This document shows, in pieces, positions 37,990 to 45,879 of a stretch of DNA of 64,000 nt (the stretch's first letter is position 1; each line of letters starts with the position of its first letter). Source of the DNA: Pseudomonas psychrophila HA-4 (GTDB lineage Bacteria > Pseudomonadota > Gammaproteobacteria > Pseudomonadales > Pseudomonadaceae); contig NZ_ALJC01000051.1 of assembly GCF_000282975.1 (NCBI RefSeq), positions 51,945-115,944 of the forward strand, written 5' to 3'. Under the pieces are notes generated by a model that searched no databases, was not told the DNA's origin, and worked only from the letters and a program-made list of their open reading frames with translations. Position numbers and translations under genes: made by a program.

Positions 37990-39243
37990 TCAGATGGGCT
38001 CAACCGACAATGACTGCATGGGTCGCGTCGACAACGCAGCACAGTCAAAGGCCGCTGCTCCCGGCAGCGCCAACCAGGCCAGCGGCCCAGCGGCTATTTC
38101 ATCGGTGCTCAGCAAGCAAGCGTCGAGCTCGCGCTGTAATAGGTCGGTATCGAGCCCCTGACCGATAAAGACCAACTCCTGCCGGCAATCGCCGACAGTG
38201 CTGTCCCACTGGGCCATGATGCCTTGCAACCGATATTTGTCCTGTGGCCATTGCGACGGGTCGATGAAGTTCCACCAATGGCCGACATAATCCCACTGAA
38301 ATCGCTTGCCGCTTTGCGCCAACAGGCCTGTTTCCAGGTGCCGACTGGCGAGCCAAAAGTAGCCTTTGCTGCGCAATAGCCAACCGTTGCACCAAGGCCG
38401 CTCGAGAAAATCAAGAAAACGCTGCGGGTGTAAAGGCGCTCGTTCACGGTAAACCCACGACGTCACACCATAGGTGTCCGACTCAGAGACCGGTGTATCG
38501 CTAGCCTCCATTTTTCTCATCCAGCCGGGGGATGACGCAAGGCTGGGTAAATCAAACAAATGGGTGCCCAAGATGCTGGATAACTCAACATTACCCTGAG
38601 TCATCGGGAGGATTCGTGCAGTCGGGTTAAGGCCCGCGATAATCGCACACAGCGCCTGGTAATCAGCCTCACCGATCAGGTCACGTTTGTTGACGAGAAC
38701 AACGTTGGCATATTCCACCTGTTCAATCAGAAGGTCCGTCAGAGGGCGCTGTACACCCTCCTCATCGTCGCGCGCCACGGTCTCATGCGACCCCAGCAAC
38801 GCCTGAAAAGAGCTGCCATCGACCACTGTCACCAATGTATCAAGCCGCGCCAACTCGCTGAGGCTGAAGCCCTCCGCGTCAAGGAAGGCGAATGTCTCTG
38901 CGACCGGCATTGGCTCGGAGATTCCGGTGGACTCTATGAGCAAGTAATCGAAACGCTGCTGACGTGCCAGCTCACTGATGTGCTCCAACAAATCAGCGCG
39001 GAGTGTGCAGCAGATACAGCCATTACTCATCTCGATCAACTCGTCGCGACCGCGGTGCAACGACACTTCGCGCTGCACGTGCTCGGCATCGATGTTGACC
39101 TCACTCATATCATTGACGATGACCGCTACTTTCAATCCTTCGCGATTGCGCAGGATATGGTTCAGCAGTGTTGTTTTACCGGCGCCGAGGAAGCCAGACA
39201 GCACGGTCACCGGCAGTCTGCCCGCCACGGCGCCGTCAATCAT
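37990..39243 (-). CDS. CobW/P47K-family GTPase, nitrile hydratase activator
   Basis: 417 aa. COG0523 metallochaperone: Walker [16 protein letters not shown], metal-binding CxCC in NGCICCTLR, Walker B region [15 protein letters not shown] ([10 protein letters not shown]) and a C-terminal CobW domain. For iron-type nitrile hydratases this P47K protein is needed for metal insertion or activation. Its start overlaps the beta-subunit stop (ATGA), strongly supporting that role. Confidence 0.92.
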   Translation of the reverse strand: MIDGAVAGRLPVTVLSGFLGAGKTTLLNHILRNREGLKVAVIVNDMSEVNIDAEHVQREVSLHRGRDELIEMSNGCICCTLRADLLEHISELARQQRFDYLLIESTGISEPMPVAETFAFLDAEGFSLSELARLDTLVTVVDGSSFQALLGSHETVARDDEEGVQRPLTDLLIEQVEYANVVLVNKRDLIGEADYQALCAIIAGLNPTARILPMTQGNVELSSILGTHLFDLPSLASSPGWMRKMEASDTPVSESDTYGVTSWVYRERAPLHPQRFLDFLERPWCNGWLLRSKGYFWLASRHLETGLLAQSGKRFQWDYVGHWWNFIDPSQWPQDKYRLQGIMAQWDSTVGDCRQELVFIGQGLDTDLLQRELDACLLSTDEIAAGPLAWLALPGAAAFDCAALSTRPMQSLSVEPI

Positions 39244-39908
39244 GCGCTCACCACTTGCGAGCGGTCAGCCTTGTCCAGGTAACTTTCAAACAGGTCGACC
39301 ACCACGAACCCGTCATCTGCCGCATCACCCCAAAGGTCTTTCACACGAAACTCGACGTGGTACGAAGGTTGGTGGGCAGCCGTCAAATCACCATGGCCAA
39401 TCGCATCAGGGAAAGGCCAGAGGTGCGTGGTGCGGTGTTGAATCACGCCTTCTTTGCCCCGGACATAAGCCGGTACGCGTATGTGGCCCGCCACATACTC
39501 ATCTCGAACGACAACGCGGTCACCCACTTCAAAGGGCGCTCGACCGGTGATCGCCGGACGGCCTGAAGCATGCGCGGGGTTCGCCAGCTTGAAGTGAGAG
39601 CCTAACGCTTCATCAAGCTCTGCTTGGGTAATCACGCCTTTTTCTACCATCAATGTGGCGGTCGCAATGACGTAGCGCTCGTAATACTCCGTGCCGACAT
39701 GTTGACGAACGTCCAGACGTTCGACGGCATGACGCACCTCATCCACGCTGAACAACTTCATGTGGTCGGCACCGATGAACATCAAGCTGTAGGCCAGATG
39801 CTCCCAGTCCTGCTTGAAGACTTGCTTGTAGCTCAAGCTGTTAATGGTATGGGGTACTTTTCCAAAGCCTTGGAAACCACCGAGATCGTGAAAGCCATCC
39901 ATAATCAA
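39240..39908 (-). CDS. nthB: Nitrile hydratase subunit beta
   Basis: 222 aa, the length of pseudomonad iron-type beta subunits. Begins [18 protein letters not shown], the conserved beta-subunit N-terminus, and contains [29 protein letters not shown] near residue 125 and [27 protein letters not shown] at the C-terminal SH3-like domain. It forms the active site together with the alpha subunit. The gene lies 35 bp after the alpha gene and is coupled to the P47K gene. Confidence 0.95.
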   Translation of the reverse strand: MIMDGFHDLGGFQGFGKVPHTINSLSYKQVFKQDWEHLAYSLMFIGADHMKLFSVDEVRHAVERLDVRQHVGTEYYERYVIATATLMVEKGVITQAELDEALGSHFKLANPAHASGRPAITGRAPFEVGDRVVVRDEYVAGHIRVPAYVRGKEGVIQHRTTHLWPFPDAIGHGDLTAAHQPSYHVEFRVKDLWGDAADDGFVVVDLFESYLDKADRSQVVSA

Positions 39909-39943
39909 AACTCCGGGAATTGAACGATGATGAGTTGTTTTTC

Positions 39944-40543
39944 TCAGCCAACACGCGGCAGGGCTACGCCGATCAGCACGTCTTTAGTCACTAACTTCTG
40001 AAGCGCCTCTTCGCTCATGTTTTCTGAGCCTTGAGGCCTTACGGGTAGCACTAGGTAACGGCTTTCAGCGCTGGTGTCCCACACCTTAACGACCACGTCG
40101 CTCGGTAGTTCAGTCCCCAGTTCACGCAAAACAGTGCGCCCCTCCCGGACCAGACGCGCACGAAACTCAAAGCCTTTGTACCACTCAGGTGGCAGGCCCA
40201 GCACAGGCCAGTTGGTGCAGGAGCAGAGGCTGCAGACAATGACATTCTTCAGGTCCGGCGTATCTTCCAGAGCGACGACGTATTCACCCTGCGGGCCGGT
40301 GTATCCGAACTGAGCGCACGCAGCTGTTGCGTCCTTGAGCAAGAGCGCCCGGAACTGCGGATCAACCCAAGCCTTTGCGACCACTCGAGCGCCGTTTTCC
40401 GGGCTCCAGTCGTGCTCCATCAGTTGAGTGATCTGCTCGATATAACCTTCTGGAATGAGGTCTTTATTCTTAAGGACTGCAAATAACGCCCTTGCCCTCT
40501 CACCCGGTGTAGACGTGGTCGCGGTGGAAACAGGTGTGCTCAT
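39944..40543 (-). CDS. nthA: Nitrile hydratase subunit alpha, iron type
   Basis: 199 aa. Hydrates nitriles to amides. The metal claw is VCSLCSC with Cys104, Cys107, Ser108, Cys109; a Ser rather than Thr in the second position (CSLCSC versus CTLCSC) indicates the iron, not cobalt, enzyme. Two of the cysteines are oxidised in known enzymes. Conserved RARLVREGRTVLRELG and KVWDTSAESRYLVLP are present. It lies between the amidase and beta-subunit genes. Order and length resemble P. chlororaphis B23. Confidence 0.95.
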   Translation of the reverse strand: MSTPVSTATTSTPGERARALFAVLKNKDLIPEGYIEQITQLMEHDWSPENGARVVAKAWVDPQFRALLLKDATAACAQFGYTGPQGEYVVALEDTPDLKNVIVCSLCSCTNWPVLGLPPEWYKGFEFRARLVREGRTVLRELGTELPSDVVVKVWDTSAESRYLVLPVRPQGSENMSEEALQKLVTKDVLIGVALPRVG

Positions 40544-40629
40544 GGGGTAACTCCTTATCAGTCAGCGCGGTTATGAAGCTGCATGTTTTCTTATTGGTCT
40601 TCAGGACGTCGGAGTGCCTGTAAAAAGGC

Positions 40630-42144
40630 TTAAAGCGTGCGCCATTCGACAGAGGCTTCAAACGCCGCTGCCGCTTGGTAAATCGTTCCTTCTGCGTAGT
40701 GCTTAGCGACCAGCATCAGCCCAACCGGCAAGCCGTCTATCAGACCGCATGGGATCGACATTGCGGGGTGCCCCGTGATGTCTTGCGGAGCGGTGTTGCC
40801 GATCATCTCCAGCGCACGGGCCACGTACTCAGTGATCGAGCACCCTGCAGGTGGGTGCGGCTGCGCAAGGATTGGCGTGGTCGGCATGACCAGCAGGTCA
40901 TAGGTTCGCAACGCTTTGTCATAGCCCTGACGGGCAAAGCGGGAAAGGTTTTGCGCTTTGGCGTAATAACGACCGTTGTACTGTTTGAGACCGTATTGAC
41001 CGACGAACATGCACAGTTTCAGCGACGCCGATAATTGATCGGCCTGATCGCGCCAGCCGGCTTGTTTGTCCAGCAGGCCAACGTCGTAAAGACCTTTCCA
41101 GTTAAAGCCTGAGCCGTTGCCGTGCATCATTTGCATGGTCAACCCTTCGCAACCGATGGGGTGCCACAGCGATCCTGCCAGGTTATGTTCGGGAATGGAC
41201 ACCGGCTCGACATGAGCACCCAATGCCTCAAGACGGGCGATGGCTGCATGCACTTTTTCAGCGACGCGAGGGTCCTGATTCGCGAGTTCGAACCCCTCTT
41301 GCAGCACGCCGATTCTGAGTCCCTTAACCCCCGCCCCCAAATAGCTGCAATAGTCGTCGACATGAGGCGCAGCCTGACGCGGATCGAGTCCGTCAGAGCC
41401 CGCCATGGCTTGCAACATCAGCGCGTTGTCGAGCACGTTAGCGGTAATGGGCCCGACATGATCAATCGTGGCTTCAATGGCCATGATGCCGGTATAAGGC
41501 ACCAAACCATGGGTGGGTTTCATGCCGTAGGTACCGCAAAACGATGACGGAATTCTGATTGACCCGCCTTGGTCGCCACCTACGGCGATGTCCACCTCAC
41601 CCGCGGCAACCAGTGCCGCACTGCCCGATGAAGATCCCCCTGCGGCATAACCGTGACGATGAGGGTTGTGTACAGGCGCTGGATCAGAGGTGTGGCTGCC
41701 ACCAGACAAGCAGTAATGCTCACAGGTGGCCTTGCCCAGGATGATCGCCCCTGCGTCCAGCAAACGCGTTACCACGGTCGCGTCGAACCCAGGAATAAAA
41801 CCTTCCAACGTCGATGCGCCATTCATCATCGGCACGCCTGCCAACGATATGTTGTCTTTGAGCGCTACCGTTTTTCCGGCCAACAAGCCCTCACCTGCCC
41901 CCTTCACCTCAGCCCTGTAATACCAAGCGTTTAGTGGGTTTTCTGTGCTCGAGGGGCGATAGACCGAACTGCGCTCATAGCGAATGGGCGGAACAAAGTC
42001 CGGCAGTTCGTCGACCAGATCGTACGCATCAAAACTTGCTTGCATCAGTTCCAGATAAACCGCTGCCTGTTCTTGGGTCAGCGAGATGTTCAATTGACTT
42101 GCGATGTCCTGAAGCTGATCAAGTGTGGGGCGAATAATGGCCAT
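40630..42144 (-). CDS. Amidase (amidase-signature family) of the nitrile pathway
   Basis: 504 aa from ATG 42144, which has AAGGA 8 nt upstream; an ATG 18 bp earlier is less likely. Converts amides from nitrile hydratase to carboxylic acid and ammonia. The Ser-cisSer-Lys centre is visible: Lys in [16 protein letters not shown], cis-Ser in [12 protein letters not shown], nucleophile Ser in [16 protein letters not shown]. Encoded just upstream of nthA and preceded by its own operator and a structured leader. Confidence 0.93.
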   Translation of the reverse strand: MAIIRPTLDQLQDIASQLNISLTQEQAAVYLELMQASFDAYDLVDELPDFVPPIRYERSSVYRPSSTENPLNAWYYRAEVKGAGEGLLAGKTVALKDNISLAGVPMMNGASTLEGFIPGFDATVVTRLLDAGAIILGKATCEHYCLSGGSHTSDPAPVHNPHRHGYAAGGSSSGSAALVAAGEVDIAVGGDQGGSIRIPSSFCGTYGMKPTHGLVPYTGIMAIEATIDHVGPITANVLDNALMLQAMAGSDGLDPRQAAPHVDDYCSYLGAGVKGLRIGVLQEGFELANQDPRVAEKVHAAIARLEALGAHVEPVSIPEHNLAGSLWHPIGCEGLTMQMMHGNGSGFNWKGLYDVGLLDKQAGWRDQADQLSASLKLCMFVGQYGLKQYNGRYYAKAQNLSRFARQGYDKALRTYDLLVMPTTPILAQPHPPAGCSITEYVARALEMIGNTAPQDITGHPAMSIPCGLIDGLPVGLMLVAKHYAEGTIYQAAAAFEASVEWRTL

Positions 42145-42177
42145 GTCTTTCCTTAGTTTCATCGATGATCAAAGGGA

Positions 42178-42210
42178 GGCTCGGGGCGGTGCTCAACCGC
42201 TTTCCGAGCC
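42178..42210 (-). promoter_or_regulatory. Stable stem-loop in the amidase mRNA leader
   Basis: Outer stem GGCTCGG/CCGAGCC (42178-42184 with 42204-42210), inner stem GCGGT/ACCGC (42186-42190 with 42196-42200), 5-nt loop. It lies between the predicted start of transcription and the amidase ATG at 42144. Followed on the minus strand only by a weak TCCCTTT, so attenuator, mRNA stabiliser or leftover terminator are all possible. Confidence 0.6.
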
Positions 42211-42245
42211 TTCGGGATCAAATCAATCCGGGTGTCTTAGGAGAA

Positions 42246-42310
42246 CAAATTAGGCATGTTTTGCCGTATTTGCTTGGTTGAGCAGGACACACATTTGGCT
42301 GAAAAAGACA
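42246..42310 (-). promoter_or_regulatory. Amidase promoter with tandem 21-bp direct-repeat operator
   Basis: Two contiguous 21-bp direct repeats (42269-42289 and 42290-42310) share the core TTGG-T and the end GACA with the repeats upstream of oxdA. Thirteen bases downstream on the minus strand is GCCTAATTTG (42246-42255), a -10-like element at the same distance as in the oxdA promoter. Consistent with activation by an AraC/XylS protein. Confidence 0.65.
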
Positions 42311-42316
42311 GCGTTG

Positions 42317-43186
42317 TCAGAACACTTTCAAGACCCGTAAATTCAGGCGCGCGCCTTCTTTGAAACCTTGGTCAACCTGGATATCCCTGCCGAGCTGCGC
42401 CTGTATCTGCAGTGTCGGATCGACGAAGTGAGTCACGGTAAAGCGCCCATAAGAGGTGGATACACCGTCGTGCTGGTCAACGCCATCCACGGTAGTGGCA
42501 GCGCCCGTGACGTAGCCGCCACCCACGGCAAATGTGGTGCTTGGCGTCCATTGGTAGCGAACGGCAGCCTGATACTCGTACCGCGTCCCTTCTTCAAGTT
42601 TGGCGCTCGTCGCACCGAAGTCTTTATTAGCCGAGACCCAGGACGCATCGGCGACGGTGTCCAGCGCCCACTTTTCTGAAAAATGGTGGATGTAAGCCGC
42701 TTGTAACGTCGCACGCCAGCGGTTTTCACCCAGGTTCAACGCGTCATTTTTGTTGTAACTACCAATGGGGATGGACAGATAGGGCGCCAGCGCAAAAACG
42801 TCTTTGTTGGCCGTGGGCAACGTCCACTTCAAGGGAGCCGCGATGATCGGATCGCCAAAGCCGTGCGTATCACCCAGCGCACCGACATCACCTGAAGCAT
42901 TCATATAGCCAAACGGCAGCAATAGCTGCGGCTCCCACGAGAGGTTCTCCGCGAGGCCTATCGCGTGGATATAACGCAGGATCCCCACGTCTGAGCTGAG
43001 TTTGGCGTTATCAGAGACTTTATGACCGTTCTGATAAAGATCGGAGCGCTCGGCATGTTGGTAGTAAAACAATAGAGCATTGGCACCCGCGGGCAGCGGC
43101 TCGAAATCACCCGGTGATACCTCAATGGCTTGGCAGTTGATAAACGGCAGCATGCCTAGAACAAAGACGATTCGATTCAACTTCAT
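42317..43186 (-). CDS. Outer-membrane MetA-pathway transporter-like channel
   Basis: 289 aa from ATG 43186 (AGGAA 7 nt upstream). Signal peptide ending CQA (~1-22), then alternating beta strands with LPAGANALLFYYQHA at the start, PLLWTLP-like/LAPYLSIPIGSYN in the middle and an aromatic C-terminus (VLKVF). This fits the PF13557 phenol MetA-pathway outer-membrane family seen near aromatic and nitrile catabolic genes. It probably admits aldoximes or nitriles; inferred from its place between oxdA and the amidase gene. Confidence 0.82.
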   Translation of the reverse strand: MKLNRIVFVLGMLPFINCQAIEVSPGDFEPLPAGANALLFYYQHAERSDLYQNGHKVSDNAKLSSDVGILRYIHAIGLAENLSWEPQLLLPFGYMNASGDVGALGDTHGFGDPIIAAPLKWTLPTANKDVFALAPYLSIPIGSYNKNDALNLGENRWRATLQAAYIHHFSEKWALDTVADASWVSANKDFGATSAKLEEGTRYEYQAAVRYQWTPSTTFAVGGGYVTGAATTVDGVDQHDGVSTSYGRFTVTHFVDPTLQIQAQLGRDIQVDQGFKEGARLNLRVLKVF

Positions 43187-43315
43187 GATCAAATTCCTGA
43201 CAAAAAAAGGCCCAACCCCATGCGCTAGAGATAGGGGCCAAAAAAGAAGAGGCGTCAGGTGTCGCAGCGCAAGAAAGACCCGCGCTCTGCGGCACGAATG
43301 GGTCAGTACTGAGTG

Positions 43316-44374
43316 TTAGGTCTGCGCGACAACGGCATCACGCAACATGCCGGTCTGGGGATGACAGTTGATGTACTCGAACACTTGGCTCTTGGCGTCC
43401 GAGACAGACACCTCGTGGTACAAGCGCAATTTCACCAGCCCCGCCGCCACACGAAAAAAGGTGACGAAAATGCGTAGGTGGGTGGGATGGGATTCTGCCC
43501 AACGCTCCAACTTTTCGACCGAACGCCAGTGACCGATGTTGTAACTCATGTCGAGGAAATTGCCGTCCAGGTCGATGTTGCGCACAAACCGGTTGCTGTA
43601 GCAGCCCAAGGGCGCGCCGTTGTCGCGCAGGAAATCCATACCGTCCTGCAACGTCGGCAGAATTTCATTCAGGTACAGCGAGCGCTCGTCAGCCTCGGCG
43701 TCAGCCCAATCTTGGCCGGAGCGAATCAGCGCGATGTTGTCATGGCCCATAACCACCACACGCCCCCCTTTAGCTGGGTCTCCGGCCACTACCTTCAGTT
43801 CCCCCGAGGGGCTCATCCAGTCTGTCTGTGACACAGGAAAGCGATCTCGCATCGACCCCCAGTAGCCGTGCTCCTCGATCTCGCCACTGGTCTTATCCAT
43901 GATCGCGCCAACACCCGGTAACTGGTCTTGGAACGCGTATAAGGTTTCGAATTGTTCGGCACGCGGGGCGGTGATTTCTCGAAAATAACCCAGGCCGTCG
44001 TTCAGACGCTCCGGCGACGTCCACCACTCATTCACCTCGGGTGAGCGCAACCAGCGGCAATAGGTCGCCGCGTCTTTCCAGTAGCCAACGATCATCAGGT
44101 TGTCGTAACCACTGTTGTCTGTGTGATGCGTTAAATCATGCGTCTGCGGCCCGTCTGGCACGCTGAAACGGCTGACAATGCCCCGCATGGCTTGCAGGGC
44201 ATCCTCACGTTGCGCGTCACCACGAAACTGCACGCCCAAGTAAGCCATCACCACTTGTTTCAATTGTTCGTCGGCGCGACCGACCCACATCGGGAAAGGT
44301 GGCTGGTAATCTTCTGGCACACGGCGCGACAGCGTCCGTGGGCATTTAAGGTGTGTGTCGATCGCAGATTCCAT
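43316..44374 (-). CDS. oxdA: Aldoxime dehydratase (haem)
   Basis: 352 aa, exactly the length of P. chlororaphis OxdA. Dehydrates aldoximes to nitriles at a ferrous haem that binds substrate through nitrogen. All four key OxdA residues occur at the same numbers: proximal ligand His299 (PTHLRIF), catalytic His320 (RLYHEVS), Arg178 (MRDRFP) and Ser219 (LIRSGQD). The RBS AGGAG precedes the ATG. First enzyme of the pathway completed by nitrile hydratase and amidase; 129 bp upstream of the channel gene. Confidence 0.96.
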   Translation of the reverse strand: MESAIDTHLKCPRTLSRRVPEDYQPPFPMWVGRADEQLKQVVMAYLGVQFRGDAQREDALQAMRGIVSRFSVPDGPQTHDLTHHTDNSGYDNLMIVGYWKDAATYCRWLRSPEVNEWWTSPERLNDGLGYFREITAPRAEQFETLYAFQDQLPGVGAIMDKTSGEIEEHGYWGSMRDRFPVSQTDWMSPSGELKVVAGDPAKGGRVVVMGHDNIALIRSGQDWADAEADERSLYLNEILPTLQDGMDFLRDNGAPLGCYSNRFVRNIDLDGNFLDMSYNIGHWRSVEKLERWAESHPTHLRIFVTFFRVAAGLVKLRLYHEVSVSDAKSQVFEYINCHPQTGMLRDAVVAQT

Positions 44375-44416
44375 GAAAGGCTCCTCATTTTTTTTATGTT
44401 TATGCGTACGCTCACG

Positions 44417-44560
44417 TCAACGTGCATCACCAGCCTTTCGGACCCGTAGCGCCTGAGCGCACCACTCGATCAGCCAATAAACAAACTCTTCAGGTGCCAA
44501 GTCGCGCATTCGAAGCGACCAGGAAGCGTCAGACAATTGCTGCTGTTCTTGAAGGTGCAT
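44417..44560 (-). CDS. Putative small protein (47 aa) in the oxdA leader
   Basis: An open frame on the oxdA strand, starting at ATG 44560 with GAGG 6 nt upstream (an ATG at 44572 would add four residues) and ending 42 bp before oxdA. The product has a Gln-rich start (LQEQQQLSD) and an amphipathic aromatic helix (APEEFVYWLIEWCAQALRVR). It lies wholly between the predicted promoter and oxdA, so it would be translated from the same mRNA. Family unknown. Could be a leader peptide, a small regulator or a chance ORF. Confidence 0.45.
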   Translation of the reverse strand: MHLQEQQQLSDASWSLRMRDLAPEEFVYWLIEWCAQALRVRKAGDAR

Positions 44561-44603
44561 GGAATGCCTCATCAGCGCCGAAGGCTAGAAATGCCGTGAG
44601 GTG

Positions 44604-44668
44604 AAAGTTAGGCAGGCGCTGACAACATCGCTTGGTTCGCAAGGACAATCGCTTGGTTGGAAAAGACA
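44604..44668 (-). promoter_or_regulatory. oxdA promoter with tandem 21-bp direct-repeat operator
   Basis: Two abutting 21-bp direct repeats, 44627-44647 and 44648-44668, are identical at 18 of 21 positions (ATCGCTTGGTT then GACA conserved). GCCTAACTTT at 44604-44613 on the minus strand lies 13 bp downstream and resembles a -10. The divergent AraC regulator gene starts 250 bp away. Between 44669 and 44920 I see nothing more than that gene's promoter region. Confidence 0.7.
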
Positions 44669-44920
44669 GCAGCTAACACCCGGCTTGCTGATGAACCGTG
44701 TTGGTGCGCCCTAGAGGCATGTGCGGTGTTTACGCACTGAAACGTACACACCACTGGCTGAATGGGGCATCCATAAGGCGTGCTACCCAACCGCAGGCTG
44801 GCCCCTATGTGGGTGGGCATCGTGATCAGCACCCCACACTTGCAGTGGCGTGCTTATTGCTTGTTTAAGGCCACGTAACAGTGCCCCGCTGTCTCAAGTA
44901 GTTGCATTAAGGTGAGTGCC

Positions 44921-45862
44921 ATGGCGCAGCCCAACCAATATTCCACCCTTGCTGTTTCGCAACCTCGTCGCTTTGATTATTGGAAAGAAGTGGTGTGTCG
45001 TCATTGCTTGACGGCAGACAGCAAACCCTCGTCGCAGAGCAATTTCGAGGGCACGCTTGAGGTCAAAGGCATAGGGTTGCTGGACGTCTCTACGCTGTCA
45101 TCACCCCTGCACCATTGGGTGCGTACCGACCGGCATGTGCGCAGTGATTGCTCCGAAGATATATGGCTGGGTTTTACTCGAAATGGGTACGGCGAACTTG
45201 AACAACGGGAACGCAAGGCAACCCTAGGCGCCGGCAATTTGTTTCTTTATGACGCAACTCAGTCGTTTCGCTTCAGCCTAGGTGGTACCGAAAACCACTT
45301 GATCCGTATTCCTAGACAGTTGATCACCCAGCGGTTACCGCACATTTCGGAACTCACTGCGATGGTGCTGGATAACCGCCGCCCCGGCGTGATTCCCCTG
45401 CGCGAAATGGTGCACCAAGTAGCGAGCACTCCCACACTGTTTCAAAACGATGACATTTCCAGCCGTTACTCCAGCGCGATACTCGACATGCTGGTAATCA
45501 GTCTGGAGCTTCAAGACCTCAAGACCGCCCATCAAGAGTTGGATCTTTATGGTCGGATCATGAACTACATCCAACGCCACTTGGCCGAGCCAGAACTGTC
45601 GATCGAGTTGATAGCCCAAGCCCACCACGTGTCCACCCGAACGGTGACCCGCGCATTCGCCCGGCATCAAAAATCCCCGGTCGCAGAGATCTGGAAAGAA
45701 CGCCTGAACGCCAGCCGGGCCGCAATCGAGTGCGGCCAGGTACGCAGCGTTTCGCAAGCGGCGCTTGATTTCGGTTTTTCCGATTTCTCACACTTCAGCC
45801 ATGCCTTTCGCAAGGCTTTTGGCATAGCGCCGCACACACTCTTGCCCCGCAACTCTGCGTAA
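44921..45862 (+). CDS. AraC-family regulator (NitR/OxdR-like), divergent from oxdA
   Basis: 313 aa from ATG 44921, with AAGGTGA 6 nt upstream; a GTG nine bases earlier is possible. The N-terminal AraC-binding-like domain (~20-190) includes LGFTRNGYGELEQRERKATLGAGNLFLYD across residues ~85-113. The C-terminal HTH pair includes LSIELIAQAHHVSTRTVTRAFARH and SVSQAALDFGFSDFSHFSHAFRKAFG. The N-terminal domain type is the one in NitR/OxdR regulators of nitrile pathways. Its likely sites are the 21-bp tandem repeats before oxdA and the amidase gene. Confidence 0.9.
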   Translation: MAQPNQYSTLAVSQPRRFDYWKEVVCRHCLTADSKPSSQSNFEGTLEVKGIGLLDVSTLSSPLHHWVRTDRHVRSDCSEDIWLGFTRNGYGELEQRERKATLGAGNLFLYDATQSFRFSLGGTENHLIRIPRQLITQRLPHISELTAMVLDNRRPGVIPLREMVHQVASTPTLFQNDDISSRYSSAILDMLVISLELQDLKTAHQELDLYGRIMNYIQRHLAEPELSIELIAQAHHVSTRTVTRAFARHQKSPVAEIWKERLNASRAAIECGQVRSVSQAALDFGFSDFSHFSHAFRKAFGIAPHTLLPRNSA

Positions 45863-45879
45863 CATCACGGGGTTATTCA

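Noticed and set aside
44608..44832. 74-codon minus-strand ORF upstream of oxdA
   Set aside because: It overlaps the 21-bp operator repeats and predicted promoter and has no RBS.
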